64,000 bases of DNA from Nostoc sp. LEGE 06077. GTDB lineage: Bacteria > Cyanobacteriota > Cyanobacteriia > Cyanobacteriales > Nostocaceae. Below are positions 55,467 through 63,904 of the stretch, in pieces; positions within the stretch are counted from its first letter, which is position 1, and every line of letters begins with the position of its first letter. The position numbers were made by a program, and so were the translations under genes. The notes beneath the pieces were generated by a model that saw only the letters and a list, made by a program, of their open reading frames with translations, searched no databases and was not told where the DNA came from. Where the stretch lies: assembly GCF_015207705.1 (NCBI RefSeq), contig NZ_JADEWI010000002.1, forward strand, positions 1 through 64,000, in the 5' to 3' direction.

Positions 55467-55946
55467 ATGAGCGAAGAAATTATGATTAGCCAGCAAACAA
55501 TCGATATTGTTAAATCTACTGCACCCATCTTAAAAAGGAACGGTCAGCAAATCACATCTCGGATGTATGAAATTATGTTTCAAAATCATCCCGATATTAA
55601 AGCACAATTTGATATGTCTGCTCAAGCAAATGGCTCTCAGCCTGCAAAATTAGCTACAGCAGTTTATGGTTATGCTAGTCACATTGATAATCTTGCAGCT
55701 TTAACACCAATGGTAGAAAAGATTGCCCAACGCCATGTACAAACCCATGTTATGCCAGAACAATATCCTATTGTAGGAGAAAGTTTGCTGCAAGCGATAA
55801 AAGATATATTAGGAACAGTAGCTACAGAAGAAGTTATAGCAGCTTGGACAGAAGCTTATCAAGTATTGTCTGAAGTCTTCATTAACAGAGAACATGACAT
55901 ATACGTGGCTGAATTAACAAATAGCATAGCTGCTGTTTGTAATTAA
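55467..55946 (+). CDS. Single-domain globin (flavohaemoglobin-like haem domain)
   Basis: A 159-residue haemoglobin without the reductase part. It begins TIDIVKSTAPILKRNGQQITSRMYEIMFQNHPDIKAQFD (A-C helices and the CD corner Phe), has AVYGYASHIDNL, and the proximal haem-binding His lies in AQRHVQTHVMPEQYPIVGESLLQAI. Length and motifs match single-domain bacterial globins, which bind O2 or NO and may protect against nitrosative stress. The ATG at 55467 is used here. A TTG 6 bp upstream and an ATG at 55482 preceded by AGCGAAGAA are alternatives. It is transcribed alone. Confidence 0.92.
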   Translation: MSEEIMISQQTIDIVKSTAPILKRNGQQITSRMYEIMFQNHPDIKAQFDMSAQANGSQPAKLATAVYGYASHIDNLAALTPMVEKIAQRHVQTHVMPEQYPIVGESLLQAIKDILGTVATEEVIAAWTEAYQVLSEVFINREHDIYVAELTNSIAAVCN

Positions 55947-56113
55947 AAGCTATAGCTGATTGAACAGAGATTTTAGTAGTTATTCTCAAAACATACTGAA
56001 GTTGGAGCTTAACTGGCGATCGCAATTTCAAGTTTGAGCTATCTCATATTGTCATAGCCGATGAAGATTTTGGTTGCTGGAGCGACAGAAGTGATTGGTT
56101 AATAGCAAAATTA

Positions 56114-56234
56114 CTAGGACTTACGCACGAGTTACGGAATAACGTAGACGCGATAGCGGCTTGCCGCAGGCTACCACAGAGACGCAGAGGACACAGAGGA
56201 ATGAGAATTTGAGAGATTTTTTGCGTAAGTCCTA
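56114..56234. mobile_element. MITE-like element with 13-bp inverted terminal repeats
   Basis: TAGGACTTACGCA at 56114-56126 is the inverse of TGCGTAAGTCCTA at 56222-56234, delimiting a 121-bp non-coding element that ends 2 bp beyond the glycosyltransferase stop. It contains purine-rich CACAGAGACGCAGAGG-type filler common in Nostoc intergenic repeats. The same end sequence occurs twice at 15474-15515. Confidence 0.8.
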
Positions 56235-56235
56235 A

Positions 56236-57189
56236 TTACTTCTGTCCTTTTTTAACTAACTTTAACCTGATTAATTTCCCGGCTGTTCTGGGAACAGCAT
56301 ATAACTTGCTAAACACAAGATTCCAGAAATAACCATATTGGGGAAAGTGTTTAATTAACAAGGCATCAGAAATTACATGAAATCTTGGTGGCTTTAAAGT
56401 GGGATCTTTGTCTATATATCTAATTTGTTCTGGTTTTGGCATCCAGTGACCGATAATAGCATCTTTCTCAAAAAAGTTAGCTTGGACAAATAAGCCAGAT
56501 AATCTATCAAATCCACTTGAGGGTATCCACGTCACGGCTCCCATAACTTTTGTGGCGTGTGAAAGTTCTGGGAGTGCTTGCTGAATTAAATCATTGCGCC
56601 AAACAACGTTATTAAAATTTTCTACATGATAACCTTCGTTGTCTTTTCTGGTTAAGAATGGCCAGAAAAGATAACGCCAATCAAAATTTTTATTTAAGGG
56701 AGCAATGGGAACTTCTAATAAGCCTTTATAGTTACCTTTTTGGTAAGGATAAGGATTTTCAGGAGTTTTTTTGCATATTTCCAATTTCTCAACATCAGGA
56801 ACTTCTGCCCAAGGTTGCTGGATACGTTTTTCATCATTCATATCAATATTCAGTTTTTGTAACCGCAGAATCCAACTTTCAGGGAATCTTTGAAAATATT
56901 TAGCCAATAATTCGCACACCTGGGGATGCACATAATCATCATCATCTAAGGCTAAAATATAGTCTCCTTGAGCATTGAGTAACCCTACAAACCTTTGCGG
57001 CATCTCGCCTTTATAGGGACTAATTATTTCTGTAACTCTGGGATCATTTATGGCTCTTGGTTTGACTTTAGGTGGATAAACTAAAATAAATTGGACAGAA
57101 CCTGCTACTTTTAAAAGATTTTCTAGCCAATAGTCTGAAAATTTACCCAAGGTAGGAGTAATAATAGACAGAATCGGTTTATTATTCAT
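56236..57189 (-). CDS. Family 2-like (GT-A) glycosyltransferase
   Basis: A 317-residue GT-A fold protein. It opens ILSIITPTLGKFSDYWLENLL, has the nucleotide-sugar region YKGEMPQRFVGLLNAQGDYILALDDDDYVHP with the metal-binding acidic cluster, and a long variable acceptor domain. No signal peptide or membrane segment is evident. It probably adds a sugar to a glycan or glycolipid, with donor and acceptor unknown. It is divergent from the GT4 gene, and the two may serve the same polysaccharide. Confidence 0.85.
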   Translation of the reverse strand: MNNKPILSIITPTLGKFSDYWLENLLKVAGSVQFILVYPPKVKPRAINDPRVTEIISPYKGEMPQRFVGLLNAQGDYILALDDDDYVHPQVCELLAKYFQRFPESWILRLQKLNIDMNDEKRIQQPWAEVPDVEKLEICKKTPENPYPYQKGNYKGLLEVPIAPLNKNFDWRYLFWPFLTRKDNEGYHVENFNNVVWRNDLIQQALPELSHATKVMGAVTWIPSSGFDRLSGLFVQANFFEKDAIIGHWMPKPEQIRYIDKDPTLKPPRFHVISDALLIKHFPQYGYFWNLVFSKLYAVPRTAGKLIRLKLVKKGQK

Positions 57190-57347
57190 ATTTTTTGCTG
57201 ATAGATTTGCGGAGTCTTGGTTGAAGAAATTCTGATAATGAATTGAGATGAATTAGCTTACATTTAACAAAATAGAAGTTAAAGTATTATCGATTAACAC
57301 CATGATTGCATAACAATATTTACTAGGAAAAGGAGCAGCAAAATTAT

Positions 57348-58580
57348 ATGCGGATATTAATGCTATCGTCTACATTTCCATATCCGCCAAGTCGTGGAGG
57401 AACAGAAATTAGAACTTTTAATTTATTGAGATATCTTCAATATAACCACGACGTAACGTTGATTACACAGAATAACAAGGAAACAACATTAGCCGAGATA
57501 GAGGAATTACGGAAATATGTAGGTGAATTGATTGTTCTTCCTTTACCGCCACAACCTCAAGAAAAAAATGCGATCGCTCGTTTATTTGGTAAGACAGCAC
57601 GCTTTTTGGAGTCAGTACTCAAAGCAACACCGCCAAATGTTCTCCATCGCTATTCTCCAGAGATTCAAGCTTGTGTCGATGAATATGTCCGCGCTGGTAA
57701 GTGTGATGTGATTACTTGTGAACATAGTGTCAATGAAATTTATATTAAGCCAGAGTACCGTCACAGTGTAAATACGGTGGTTGATGTCCACAGTTCCGTA
57801 TACGGCTGGATTCGTGATCATCTAGAAATGGGTGCGGCGCAAAATGCACTGCGCGATCGCCTTTATTTGTCTCTGGTTCTCAAGCGCTATGAGCGGCGTT
57901 ACTGTAATAAATTTTCTAACATTGTGGTGACTACAGAAGACGATCGCCAAGAATTTCTCAAACTGCGTCCTGAACTAGAAATCAAAGTAATTCCCAACGG
58001 TGTCGATTTAGAATTATTTCCCTATCGTCACCAAGATCCCGGCGGACATAAATTAATCTTTGTCGGTGCGATGGATGCTTCACATAATATAGATGCAGCA
58101 CGTTTTTTTGCTGTGGAAGTCTTACCAAAATTACAAACACAGTATCCAGACACCACCTTTAGTATTGTTGGTGCTAGACCCACACCAGAAGTTTTAGAGT
58201 TGAATAATCTTCCCGGCGTGATTGTCACTGGTCGTGTGGCTTCAATGTCAGAATACTTGCATCAGTCTACAGTTTGTGTAGTACCGCTGAGAACTGGTTT
58301 TGGGATTAAAAATAAAACATTGGAAGCAATGGCTGCGGGTGTACCTGTTGTGGCGAGCGATCGCGGTTTGGAAGGATTAGCTGTAGATATTGCAAATCAA
58401 CCATTATGCGCTTTGAGAGCCAATACGCCAGCAGAGTATGTCACAGCTATTAGTCAATTATTTGATCACCCTCAACTGCGTTCAGAATTGTCTGATCACG
58501 GTAGACAATTAGTTGAAGCAGAATTCACATGGGATATTGCTGGAAAACGTTATGAGCAAGTGCTGCTACAGCAGTCCTAA
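57348..58580 (+). CDS. Family 4 glycosyltransferase (GT-B)
   Basis: A 410-residue retaining glycosyltransferase of GT-B fold. The acceptor domain opens LMLSSTFPYPPSRGGTEIRTFNLLRYL. The donor domain (about 215-400) has VIPNGVDLELFPY, LIFVGAMDASHNIDAARFF, and the nucleotide-sugar clamp GFGIKNKTLEAMAAGVPVVASDRGLEGL with the E-x7-E spacing altered to a K-N-K-T-L-E form, still typical of the exosortase/sugar-PEP-like GT4 group. ATG start at 57348 behind AAGGAG at 57331-57336. It is divergent from the GT2-like gene, about 160 bp away. Confidence 0.9.
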   Translation: MRILMLSSTFPYPPSRGGTEIRTFNLLRYLQYNHDVTLITQNNKETTLAEIEELRKYVGELIVLPLPPQPQEKNAIARLFGKTARFLESVLKATPPNVLHRYSPEIQACVDEYVRAGKCDVITCEHSVNEIYIKPEYRHSVNTVVDVHSSVYGWIRDHLEMGAAQNALRDRLYLSLVLKRYERRYCNKFSNIVVTTEDDRQEFLKLRPELEIKVIPNGVDLELFPYRHQDPGGHKLIFVGAMDASHNIDAARFFAVEVLPKLQTQYPDTTFSIVGARPTPEVLELNNLPGVIVTGRVASMSEYLHQSTVCVVPLRTGFGIKNKTLEAMAAGVPVVASDRGLEGLAVDIANQPLCALRANTPAEYVTAISQLFDHPQLRSELSDHGRQLVEAEFTWDIAGKRYEQVLLQQS

Positions 58581-58628
58581 ATAACCTGATGCTACGGTAT
58601 ACACACAAATGTTCGTTGAGTGCATCTG

Positions 58629-58755
58629 TCCCGCCTCGGAATGAATTCCGAGTCTCATAGCGCAAGTCATCTTCAGATGACTCAACTAAAAATATATTCC
58701 AGTCCACGTTTTGTGGACTTTGGCTATGAGCCTAGAACTTTAGTTCTAGGCGGGA
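58629..58755. repeat. Cloverleaf-forming palindromic element
   Basis: About 127 bp that folds almost completely. The closing stem is TCCCGC/GCGGGA. Hairpin A is CTCGGAAT/ATTCCGAG. Stem B, CTCATAGC/GCTATGAG, encloses two hairpins, GTCATCT/AGATGAC and AGTCCAC/GTGGACT. Hairpin C is CCTAGAAC-TTTA-GTTCTAGG. No coding capacity. It resembles the non-coding guide-RNA remnants of IS200/IS605 or IscB (HEARO) elements, but no transposase or nuclease gene is adjacent, so the class is unproven. Confidence 0.75.
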
Positions 58756-58870
58756 TACGGTTTCAGACGGCAAATTTTCGACTTGTGTGTACACAGTAGT
58801 TGTAGGGAAGGGGTTGGGGGTTAGGTTTGCGAAAAAGTTAAACACGGCGTTAAATAATTCGTAAATAAAT

Positions 58871-58903
58871 AGATCCCCGACTTCTCAAAGAATTCAGGGA
58901 TCT
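58871..58903. terminator. Terminator-like hairpin
   Basis: AGATCCC (58871-58877) pairs with GGGATCT (58897-58903) around a 19-nt loop containing the CCGACTTCT heptamer filler. It lies between the glycosyltransferase and the small secreted protein, whose genes converge, and could end both transcripts. Confidence 0.5.
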
Positions 58904-58937
58904 GAAATTTCAAATTTTAAGAAAATAAAAGCTGATT

Positions 58938-59258
58938 TTACTGTTGCATGGAAGGTGAGGCAAAAATTCGACTGTTGATAGGAATGCGAAGTGTAGGTTG
59001 AGTATTAGCTTGATTATTAGTTACCGCAGCTGTAGTTTCCGAATTATCAGAGATGACAGTTGATTTGATATTTGCCGAATCCTCGGCGCTATTCACTGGC
59101 AATACTTCATTTTTATTCAATGATGTTTTCTGTGGTGAATCATTATTATCTAATTCAGATTTTGCTTCTGTGGCAACTTGAGCATGACAGGGAACGCACA
59201 TGAAGCTAGAGACGATACTGAGAAGTAGCGCTAGGAGAGGACAACTATATTGTTTCAT
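58938..59258 (-). CDS. Small secreted protein of unknown function
   Basis: A 106-residue protein with a clear signal peptide (lysine, then a hydrophobic run, ending about residue 26 at PCHAQ). The mature part is about 80 residues, rich in Ser, Asn, Thr and Asp with no cysteines, and ends RIFASPSMQQ. I do not recognise a family. Low complexity suggests a periplasmic or extracellular disordered protein. The ATG at 59256-59258 is the natural start. Confidence 0.65.
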   Translation of the reverse strand: MKQYSCPLLALLLSIVSSFMCVPCHAQVATEAKSELDNNDSPQKTSLNKNEVLPVNSAEDSANIKSTVISDNSETTAAVTNNQANTQPTLRIPINSRIFASPSMQQ

Positions 59259-59970
59259 TGCAGTGGTGTAGGGTTGGTATTTAAAGCTGGTATGCGTTGC
59301 GTTATGCTATATATAAGCCTAAAATTCTGAGTTTTATCTTTATGAGAAATACATCATTATGTTGCTATTTTTAAAGCAATTCCTAAAGAAAACCCATTTA
59401 AAAAACAACTAAAACTTCAACCGATAGATGCACACTAATATAATAATTATCAGACTCCTTTGGGAAGCAAGATAACGCAACTATCAGCAATATAAAAGAA
59501 AACCAGATAATATTTAAAGAGCAAAACTACTGATTTTATTGCGGTTGCTAACCTTTAGCAAAGGGGAATTTACTCGCATATTTAAGGATATATGCAGCTT
59601 AAATACATGAACTTTTTATCAATATTTATTTTGATTATGTTTCCTATATCGAAACTTCACTAAAATTAGATAAATAGACGTATATTAGCTGTATAAATTT
59701 TAGTTGCCAGCAGAAACTTTAAAAGTATATATTAAGTCTTTATATTTCAAGATTACTGACGAAACTGAGTATTTGGCGATCGCACATCGATTTGAGCTAT
59801 AAGTTTGAAGAAGAATCTCAATTATTAGTTGGTTTGAATTATCAGCTAATTCTAGACTAGCAAGGATTTTCCAGCTTAATTAGATAGGGAGAAAATCAGA
59901 AACAGGGAATCAGCAAACAGCCTTTTGACCTTTTACTAAGCTTCATAGAAATTACATAGGAGTCTGATAT
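59259..59970. other. Intergenic region between divergent secreted-protein genes
   Basis: About 710 bp of AT-rich sequence with one HIP1-like octamer near 59776. I see no RNA gene or hairpin beyond weak A/T palindromes. It should contain the promoters of both flanking genes. Confidence 0.4.
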
Positions 59971-61248
59971 ATGAAATTGAACCACTTTACAAATACCTTT
60001 GTTTTGATGTTGGTGATTTTAAATTTCTCGCCAACAGCTAAAGCGCAAACACCAGAAAGTAAAACTTCTGCACTATCTCAAGAAGTGGCTGTGCTACGCA
60101 AACAAGGAATTCAGGGATTGCAAAAATTCCTCGATTACCACAGAAATGAACTCAATCCTCGCGCCTCAGATGCAGTTCTGCCAAATCCTCAAATTCGTGT
60201 AGCGTTAGATGAACTTTGTCAACAGCGAGACTGCTATGCTTCGCGGTTATACTGGTACACTGATTTAGAAGCAGCTAAAGCAGCTGCCAAAGCTAGTGGT
60301 AAACCAATTTTATCTCTGCGTTTGTTAGGCAGACTAGATCAAGATTTAAGTTGTGCGAATAGTCGGTTTTTTCGGGTAGCGCTGTATCCCAATGCCGCAA
60401 TTGCTCAAGTTTTACAAAACCGCTTTATTTTACACTGGCAGTCAGTCCGTCCTGTACCCAAAGTGACAATTGATTTTGGTGATGGTCGCAAACTAGAACG
60501 CACCATCACAGGGAACAGCATTCACTATATATTAGATGCTTCTGGTCGTCCGATTGATGCGATTCCTGGACTCTACGGCCCCAAAGCTTTTTTGCGTCAA
60601 CTACAACAAGCTGAAGTTGCAGCCAAGGAATATAGTAAACTTCCTATCACTCAGCGTCAGGCTTTCTTACAGAAATACCATAGCGATCGCCTGAATGCAA
60701 TCCAAACTCGATGGACGGCTGATTTATCTCGGTTGGGTATTCAATCTCCCCCACGACTGGTAGAAAAGCAATCACCCACAGCAGAAATTGCCGGTTCTTT
60801 GGCGGTGACTAAAATGGCCGTCGAAAACCCAATGCTAAGTGCTTTGCGTTCTGGTGCGGAAGCAAATCGCAATACCTTAGCCGAAATTACCGATCAAGCT
60901 GCTTGGAACAAAATTGCTCAACTTTATGCCACTGATGCCAAACTAGATCAAAATAGCATCTCTTTAATAGGTGCGAAAAAATTTGCCTCCGCTAAAACCA
61001 CAGCCGAAAGTTTGCCCAAAATAGTCAACAAATTTGAAACTTTGATGGCTTTAGATACCGCCAGAAATGAATATATGCTGCACAGCCAAATTCATCAATG
61101 GTTTATGCAAGATGCTCAAACTAGTAACTTAGATCAATTGAATGATAAAGTTTACGCCCAACTTTTTTTGACTCCTAGTTCTGACCCTTGGTTAGGACTT
61201 TTATCTAACGATAGCTACAGTGCTATTGATAATGATGGTTTACGCTAA
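59971..61248 (+). CDS. Secreted protein with a thioredoxin-like segment
   Basis: A 425-residue exported protein with a signal peptide ending near AKAQ (about residue 26) and an AGGAG ribosome-binding site 8 nt before the ATG. The central region (about 85-215) has a thioredoxin-like pattern: WYTDLEAAKAAAKASGKPILSLRLLG, then FRVALYPNAAIAQVLQNRFILHW, and a predicted beta strand IHYILDASGRPIDAIPGLYGPKAFLRQL. The usual CxxC active site is absent; cysteines occur as CQQRDC and SCANS. The C-terminal 180 residues are helical and unrecognised. A periplasmic redox or structural role is possible but not shown. Confidence 0.75.
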   Translation: MKLNHFTNTFVLMLVILNFSPTAKAQTPESKTSALSQEVAVLRKQGIQGLQKFLDYHRNELNPRASDAVLPNPQIRVALDELCQQRDCYASRLYWYTDLEAAKAAAKASGKPILSLRLLGRLDQDLSCANSRFFRVALYPNAAIAQVLQNRFILHWQSVRPVPKVTIDFGDGRKLERTITGNSIHYILDASGRPIDAIPGLYGPKAFLRQLQQAEVAAKEYSKLPITQRQAFLQKYHSDRLNAIQTRWTADLSRLGIQSPPRLVEKQSPTAEIAGSLAVTKMAVENPMLSALRSGAEANRNTLAEITDQAAWNKIAQLYATDAKLDQNSISLIGAKKFASAKTTAESLPKIVNKFETLMALDTARNEYMLHSQIHQWFMQDAQTSNLDQLNDKVYAQLFLTPSSDPWLGLLSNDSYSAIDNDGLR

Positions 61249-61390
61249 CGGAAACTTAGTAATGCCGCGTTTTTAGATATAGATAAGGTTATACCTGCGG
61301 TAGTAGCAGCTTTATTCTTTTGATAGAAGCTATGGCAAAAAGGATCACATATCTTTAAGCTATAGCAGTCCTAAATACTTGTGGACGACA

Positions 61391-61422
61391 AGATACCCGA
61401 TTTTTTCAAGAGTCGGGTATCT
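61391..61422. terminator. Hairpin, probable transcript end
   Basis: AGATACCCGA (61391-61400) pairs perfectly with TCGGGTATCT (61413-61422) around a 12-nt loop with six Ts. It resembles the shorter hairpin at 58871-58903. It lies about 140 bp after the thioredoxin-like gene. Confidence 0.55.
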
Positions 61423-61963
61423 GAATATTATCAATTTTTACACCTCACAGATGATTGCTATAGACGAATCAAAAGTGGAGCAATAATCATGCACTAACAA
61501 GTTGATAAAATAATCCCGAATCTTTACAGGGTATGATTTAGGCAAACATAAATTATGTTGATACTAAAACATAGTACTGAAAAAAATTTCCCAAATAACC
61601 GAGCGATCGCCACCTTAGTTCAGCTTGAAGCATCAGAATTTTTTGCTAAATGCTAAACTTTTGTCACAAAATTGCGCTTAATGTATCCCAATAAGCTGTA
61701 AAATGTTTGTGGGCTAAATCTGTGTTATTAAATAAAAATTTCAGAAGTCAGAATCAACACTTTGACTACTATCCGTAGCCATTAGTGGGGGATTCTGATC
61801 CACAACTTGTTTTGTTTAGTTAGCAACTCAAACAAAATATAAGTAATAAACATATTGAAAATTAAATATATTAGTAATAATTACTAATATAAAACATAGA
61901 AAATTATTTTTAAAAATTTTTCTATGCTTTATAGCGTTTTCAACTCTGGTAGGTTACACAATT

Positions 61964-62010
61964 ACCCCTCCCCAACCCTCCCCTTCCTAAGGGGAGGGTT
62001 GGGGAGGGGT
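61964..62010. repeat. Perfect 22-bp inverted repeat (C/T- and G/A-rich)
   Basis: A 22-nt pyrimidine-rich arm (61964-61985) and its exact complement (61989-62010) flank a 3-nt loop. One strand is almost wholly C/T and the other G/A, so the DNA could extrude a cruciform or triplex and RNA would form a very stable hairpin. It lies 90 bp upstream of the PAS-Crp gene start. Confidence 0.9.
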
Positions 62011-62099
62011 GTATTTCATCTGACTGATAATTGCTATATATAATTATTAATATGTAGGGTTTTTGCTGAATCTTTGCAAGCAAGTAGCGTGAAGTAAAG

Positions 62100-63287
62100 A
62101 TGAATATAAAATTATTTATCCAACGTTTAGAAGCTTTGCATAAACCTTTAGCAGATTTGTATCAAACTGCTAGTATTTTGCCTTGGATTCCTCCTGAGAT
62201 GCTACCACAGGCTTTTCAAGAACTTTATAGTACTTCTAAGATGCTACAGTTAGCAGCAGAAGAACTATATCAGCAAAATGAAGCACTAAAAGAAACACAA
62301 AATCTACTAGAAACAGAACGCGAACACTACCAAGATTTATTTGAGTATGCACCAGATGCCTATTTAGTCACTAATCCAGAAGGCATTATTGAAAACGCTA
62401 ACTTAACAGCAGCTAAATTGCTGAATATGACCAGACAGTTTCTGATTGGCAAAGCAATGATTAACTTTGTCTGTTTAGAAGAACGCCAGCACTTTCGTCA
62501 CGAACTCAATCAGCTACATCATACAGATAGAAGCAAAGAGTTAGTCATCCGCTTGCAACAACGTCATGGCGAATACTTTGACGCAGCTTTCACAGTCAAA
62601 GTAGTGCGGGATCAACAGGCTCAAGCAATACATTTACTTTGGTTAATCCGGAATATTAGCGATCGCCAGCCAACAAAATTACAATCAGTTCAGAATGACA
62701 GCGATTTGATGGAGAATCGCCCTAGATACAAACATCCTAAAGGCGAAAATATTCCGCTGAATACCTCAGTTATTTGGTACATTTGTCGAGGTTTGGTTAA
62801 ACTCAGCACCTTTAGTGAAACTGGCGAAGAAGTCTTGCTAGGGCTGGCAAAAACACAAATGGTGTTTGGTTCTGATATGACTTCTTTATCCATTTACCAA
62901 GCTACAGCTTTATCCGATGTTGAGTTAGTCCCAATTTACGCATCAGAAATATTAGTAACCCCTACACTTAGTCATACGCTGTTACCCAAAATCAATCAGC
63001 GGTTACAACAAACAGAATCATTTTTACTTATTTCTAAAAAGCAACTAGTAGAAGACAGGTTGAACTATTTATTAGAGCTTTTAAAACAGGAAGTAGGTGA
63101 ACCTATAGAAAGCGGGACTCGCTTCAGCGTGCGCTTCACTCATGAAGATATAGCGAGTGCTTGTGGTACTACCAGAGTCACAATTACACGATTGTTAGGT
63201 AAATTACAACAACAAGGTTTAATTACGTTTGATGCCAAAAAACACATAATTTTGAAGAAGTCAGAATTCAGAAGTCAGAATAAATAA
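62100..63287 (+). CDS. PAS-domain Crp/Fnr-type transcription regulator
   Basis: A 395-residue fusion with an N-terminal helical/coiled-coil region (1-75), a PAS domain (about 78-185: YQDLFEYAPDAYLVTNPEGIIENANLTAAKLL), a linker, a degenerate cyclic-nucleotide-like barrel (about 215-300), and a Crp-type winged helix (about 340-390: RFTHEDIASACGTTRVTITRLLGKLQQQGLI). The ligand-binding residues of true cAMP receptors are not recognisable in the barrel, so PAS may be the sensor. The last nine residues come from a heptamer repeat. It probably regulates nearby or distant genes; targets are unknown. Confidence 0.87.
   Translation: MNIKLFIQRLEALHKPLADLYQTASILPWIPPEMLPQAFQELYSTSKMLQLAAEELYQQNEALKETQNLLETEREHYQDLFEYAPDAYLVTNPEGIIENANLTAAKLLNMTRQFLIGKAMINFVCLEERQHFRHELNQLHHTDRSKELVIRLQQRHGEYFDAAFTVKVVRDQQAQAIHLLWLIRNISDRQPTKLQSVQNDSDLMENRPRYKHPKGENIPLNTSVIWYICRGLVKLSTFSETGEEVLLGLAKTQMVFGSDMTSLSIYQATALSDVELVPIYASEILVTPTLSHTLLPKINQRLQQTESFLLISKKQLVEDRLNYLLELLKQEVGEPIESGTRFSVRFTHEDIASACGTTRVTITRLLGKLQQQGLITFDAKKHIILKKSEFRSQNK
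63257..63284 (+). repeat. Heptamer repeat encoding the end of the PAS-Crp protein
   Basis: GAAGTCA, GAATTCA, GAAGTCA, GAATAAA: four heptamers, two near-identical 14-bp halves. They encode the C-terminal residues, and the TAA stop follows at once. Related sequence occurs at about 47796 and 61738. Confidence 0.85.
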
Positions 63288-63382
63288 ATTACCAACTATA
63301 GCAGAAGGCAGGAGAAAAAGTCTTACTATTCCTGGCATTCAAGCTTTCAAATTGTCTTAACATATCTGACTACCGCTATACT

Positions 63383-63904
63383 ATGATTCCTCAACTTGAA
63401 ACTCAACGCCTTATCCTACGAGGGTTTTGTGAAGCAGATTTGGATGCTTACGCTGATATGTGCGCCCATCCAGAGGTGATGCGTTATATCGGTACGGGTC
63501 AGCCTTTCTCGCGTGGGGAATCTTGGCGAAATATGGCGATGATAATTGGTCATTGGCAACTGCGAGGTTATGGATTGTGGGCTGTTGAAGAAAGCCAAAC
63601 TGGTGAAATGATTGGTCGGATTGGCTGTTGGCAACCAGAAGGCTGGCCTGGGTTAGAGATTGGGTGGTCGTTGCGCCGGGATTATTGGGGATATGGCTTT
63701 GCGACAGAAGCAGCAACAGCAGCAATGAATTATGCTTTTAACCAATTACAGCGATCGCAGATTATTAGCTTAATTCATCCCCAAAATGTTGCTTCTGTGC
63801 GTGTAGCCCAGAAGTTAGGCGAAAAACTCCAAGGGACAACAGAAATTTTGGGAACTGAGGTGTTAGTCTACGGTCTGAGTCGAGAAGACTGGCAAAAAAT
63901 GTAG
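63383..63904 (+). CDS. GNAT-family acetyltransferase (RimJ/RimL-like)
   Basis: A 173-residue acetyltransferase with the standard RimJ/RimL opening IPQLETQRLILRGFCEADLDAYADMCAHPEVMRYIG. The acetyl-CoA region is LEIGWSLRRDYWGYGFATEAATAAMNYAF, and the C-terminal motif is LIHPQNVASVRVAQKLGE. It probably acetylates a protein N-terminus or a small amine. Full length, ending 96 bp before the window edge. No other gene can be seen beyond it. Confidence 0.9.
   Translation: MIPQLETQRLILRGFCEADLDAYADMCAHPEVMRYIGTGQPFSRGESWRNMAMIIGHWQLRGYGLWAVEESQTGEMIGRIGCWQPEGWPGLEIGWSLRRDYWGYGFATEAATAAMNYAFNQLQRSQIISLIHPQNVASVRVAQKLGEKLQGTTEILGTEVLVYGLSREDWQKM

Larger units (their letters stand above)
61249..62099. 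other. 850-bp intergenic region with two strong palindromes
   Basis: Between the thioredoxin-like gene and the PAS-Crp gene. It holds the hairpins at 61391-61422 and 61964-62010 and a TTTCAGAAGTCAGAATC heptamer-type stretch near 61738. No open frame is supported. Confidence 0.45.

Noticed and set aside
63377-63382. TATACT directly before the ATG of the terminal acetyltransferase
   Set aside because: It would place the transcript start inside the coding sequence, while the family N-terminus requires the ATG at 63383. Probably a chance match.
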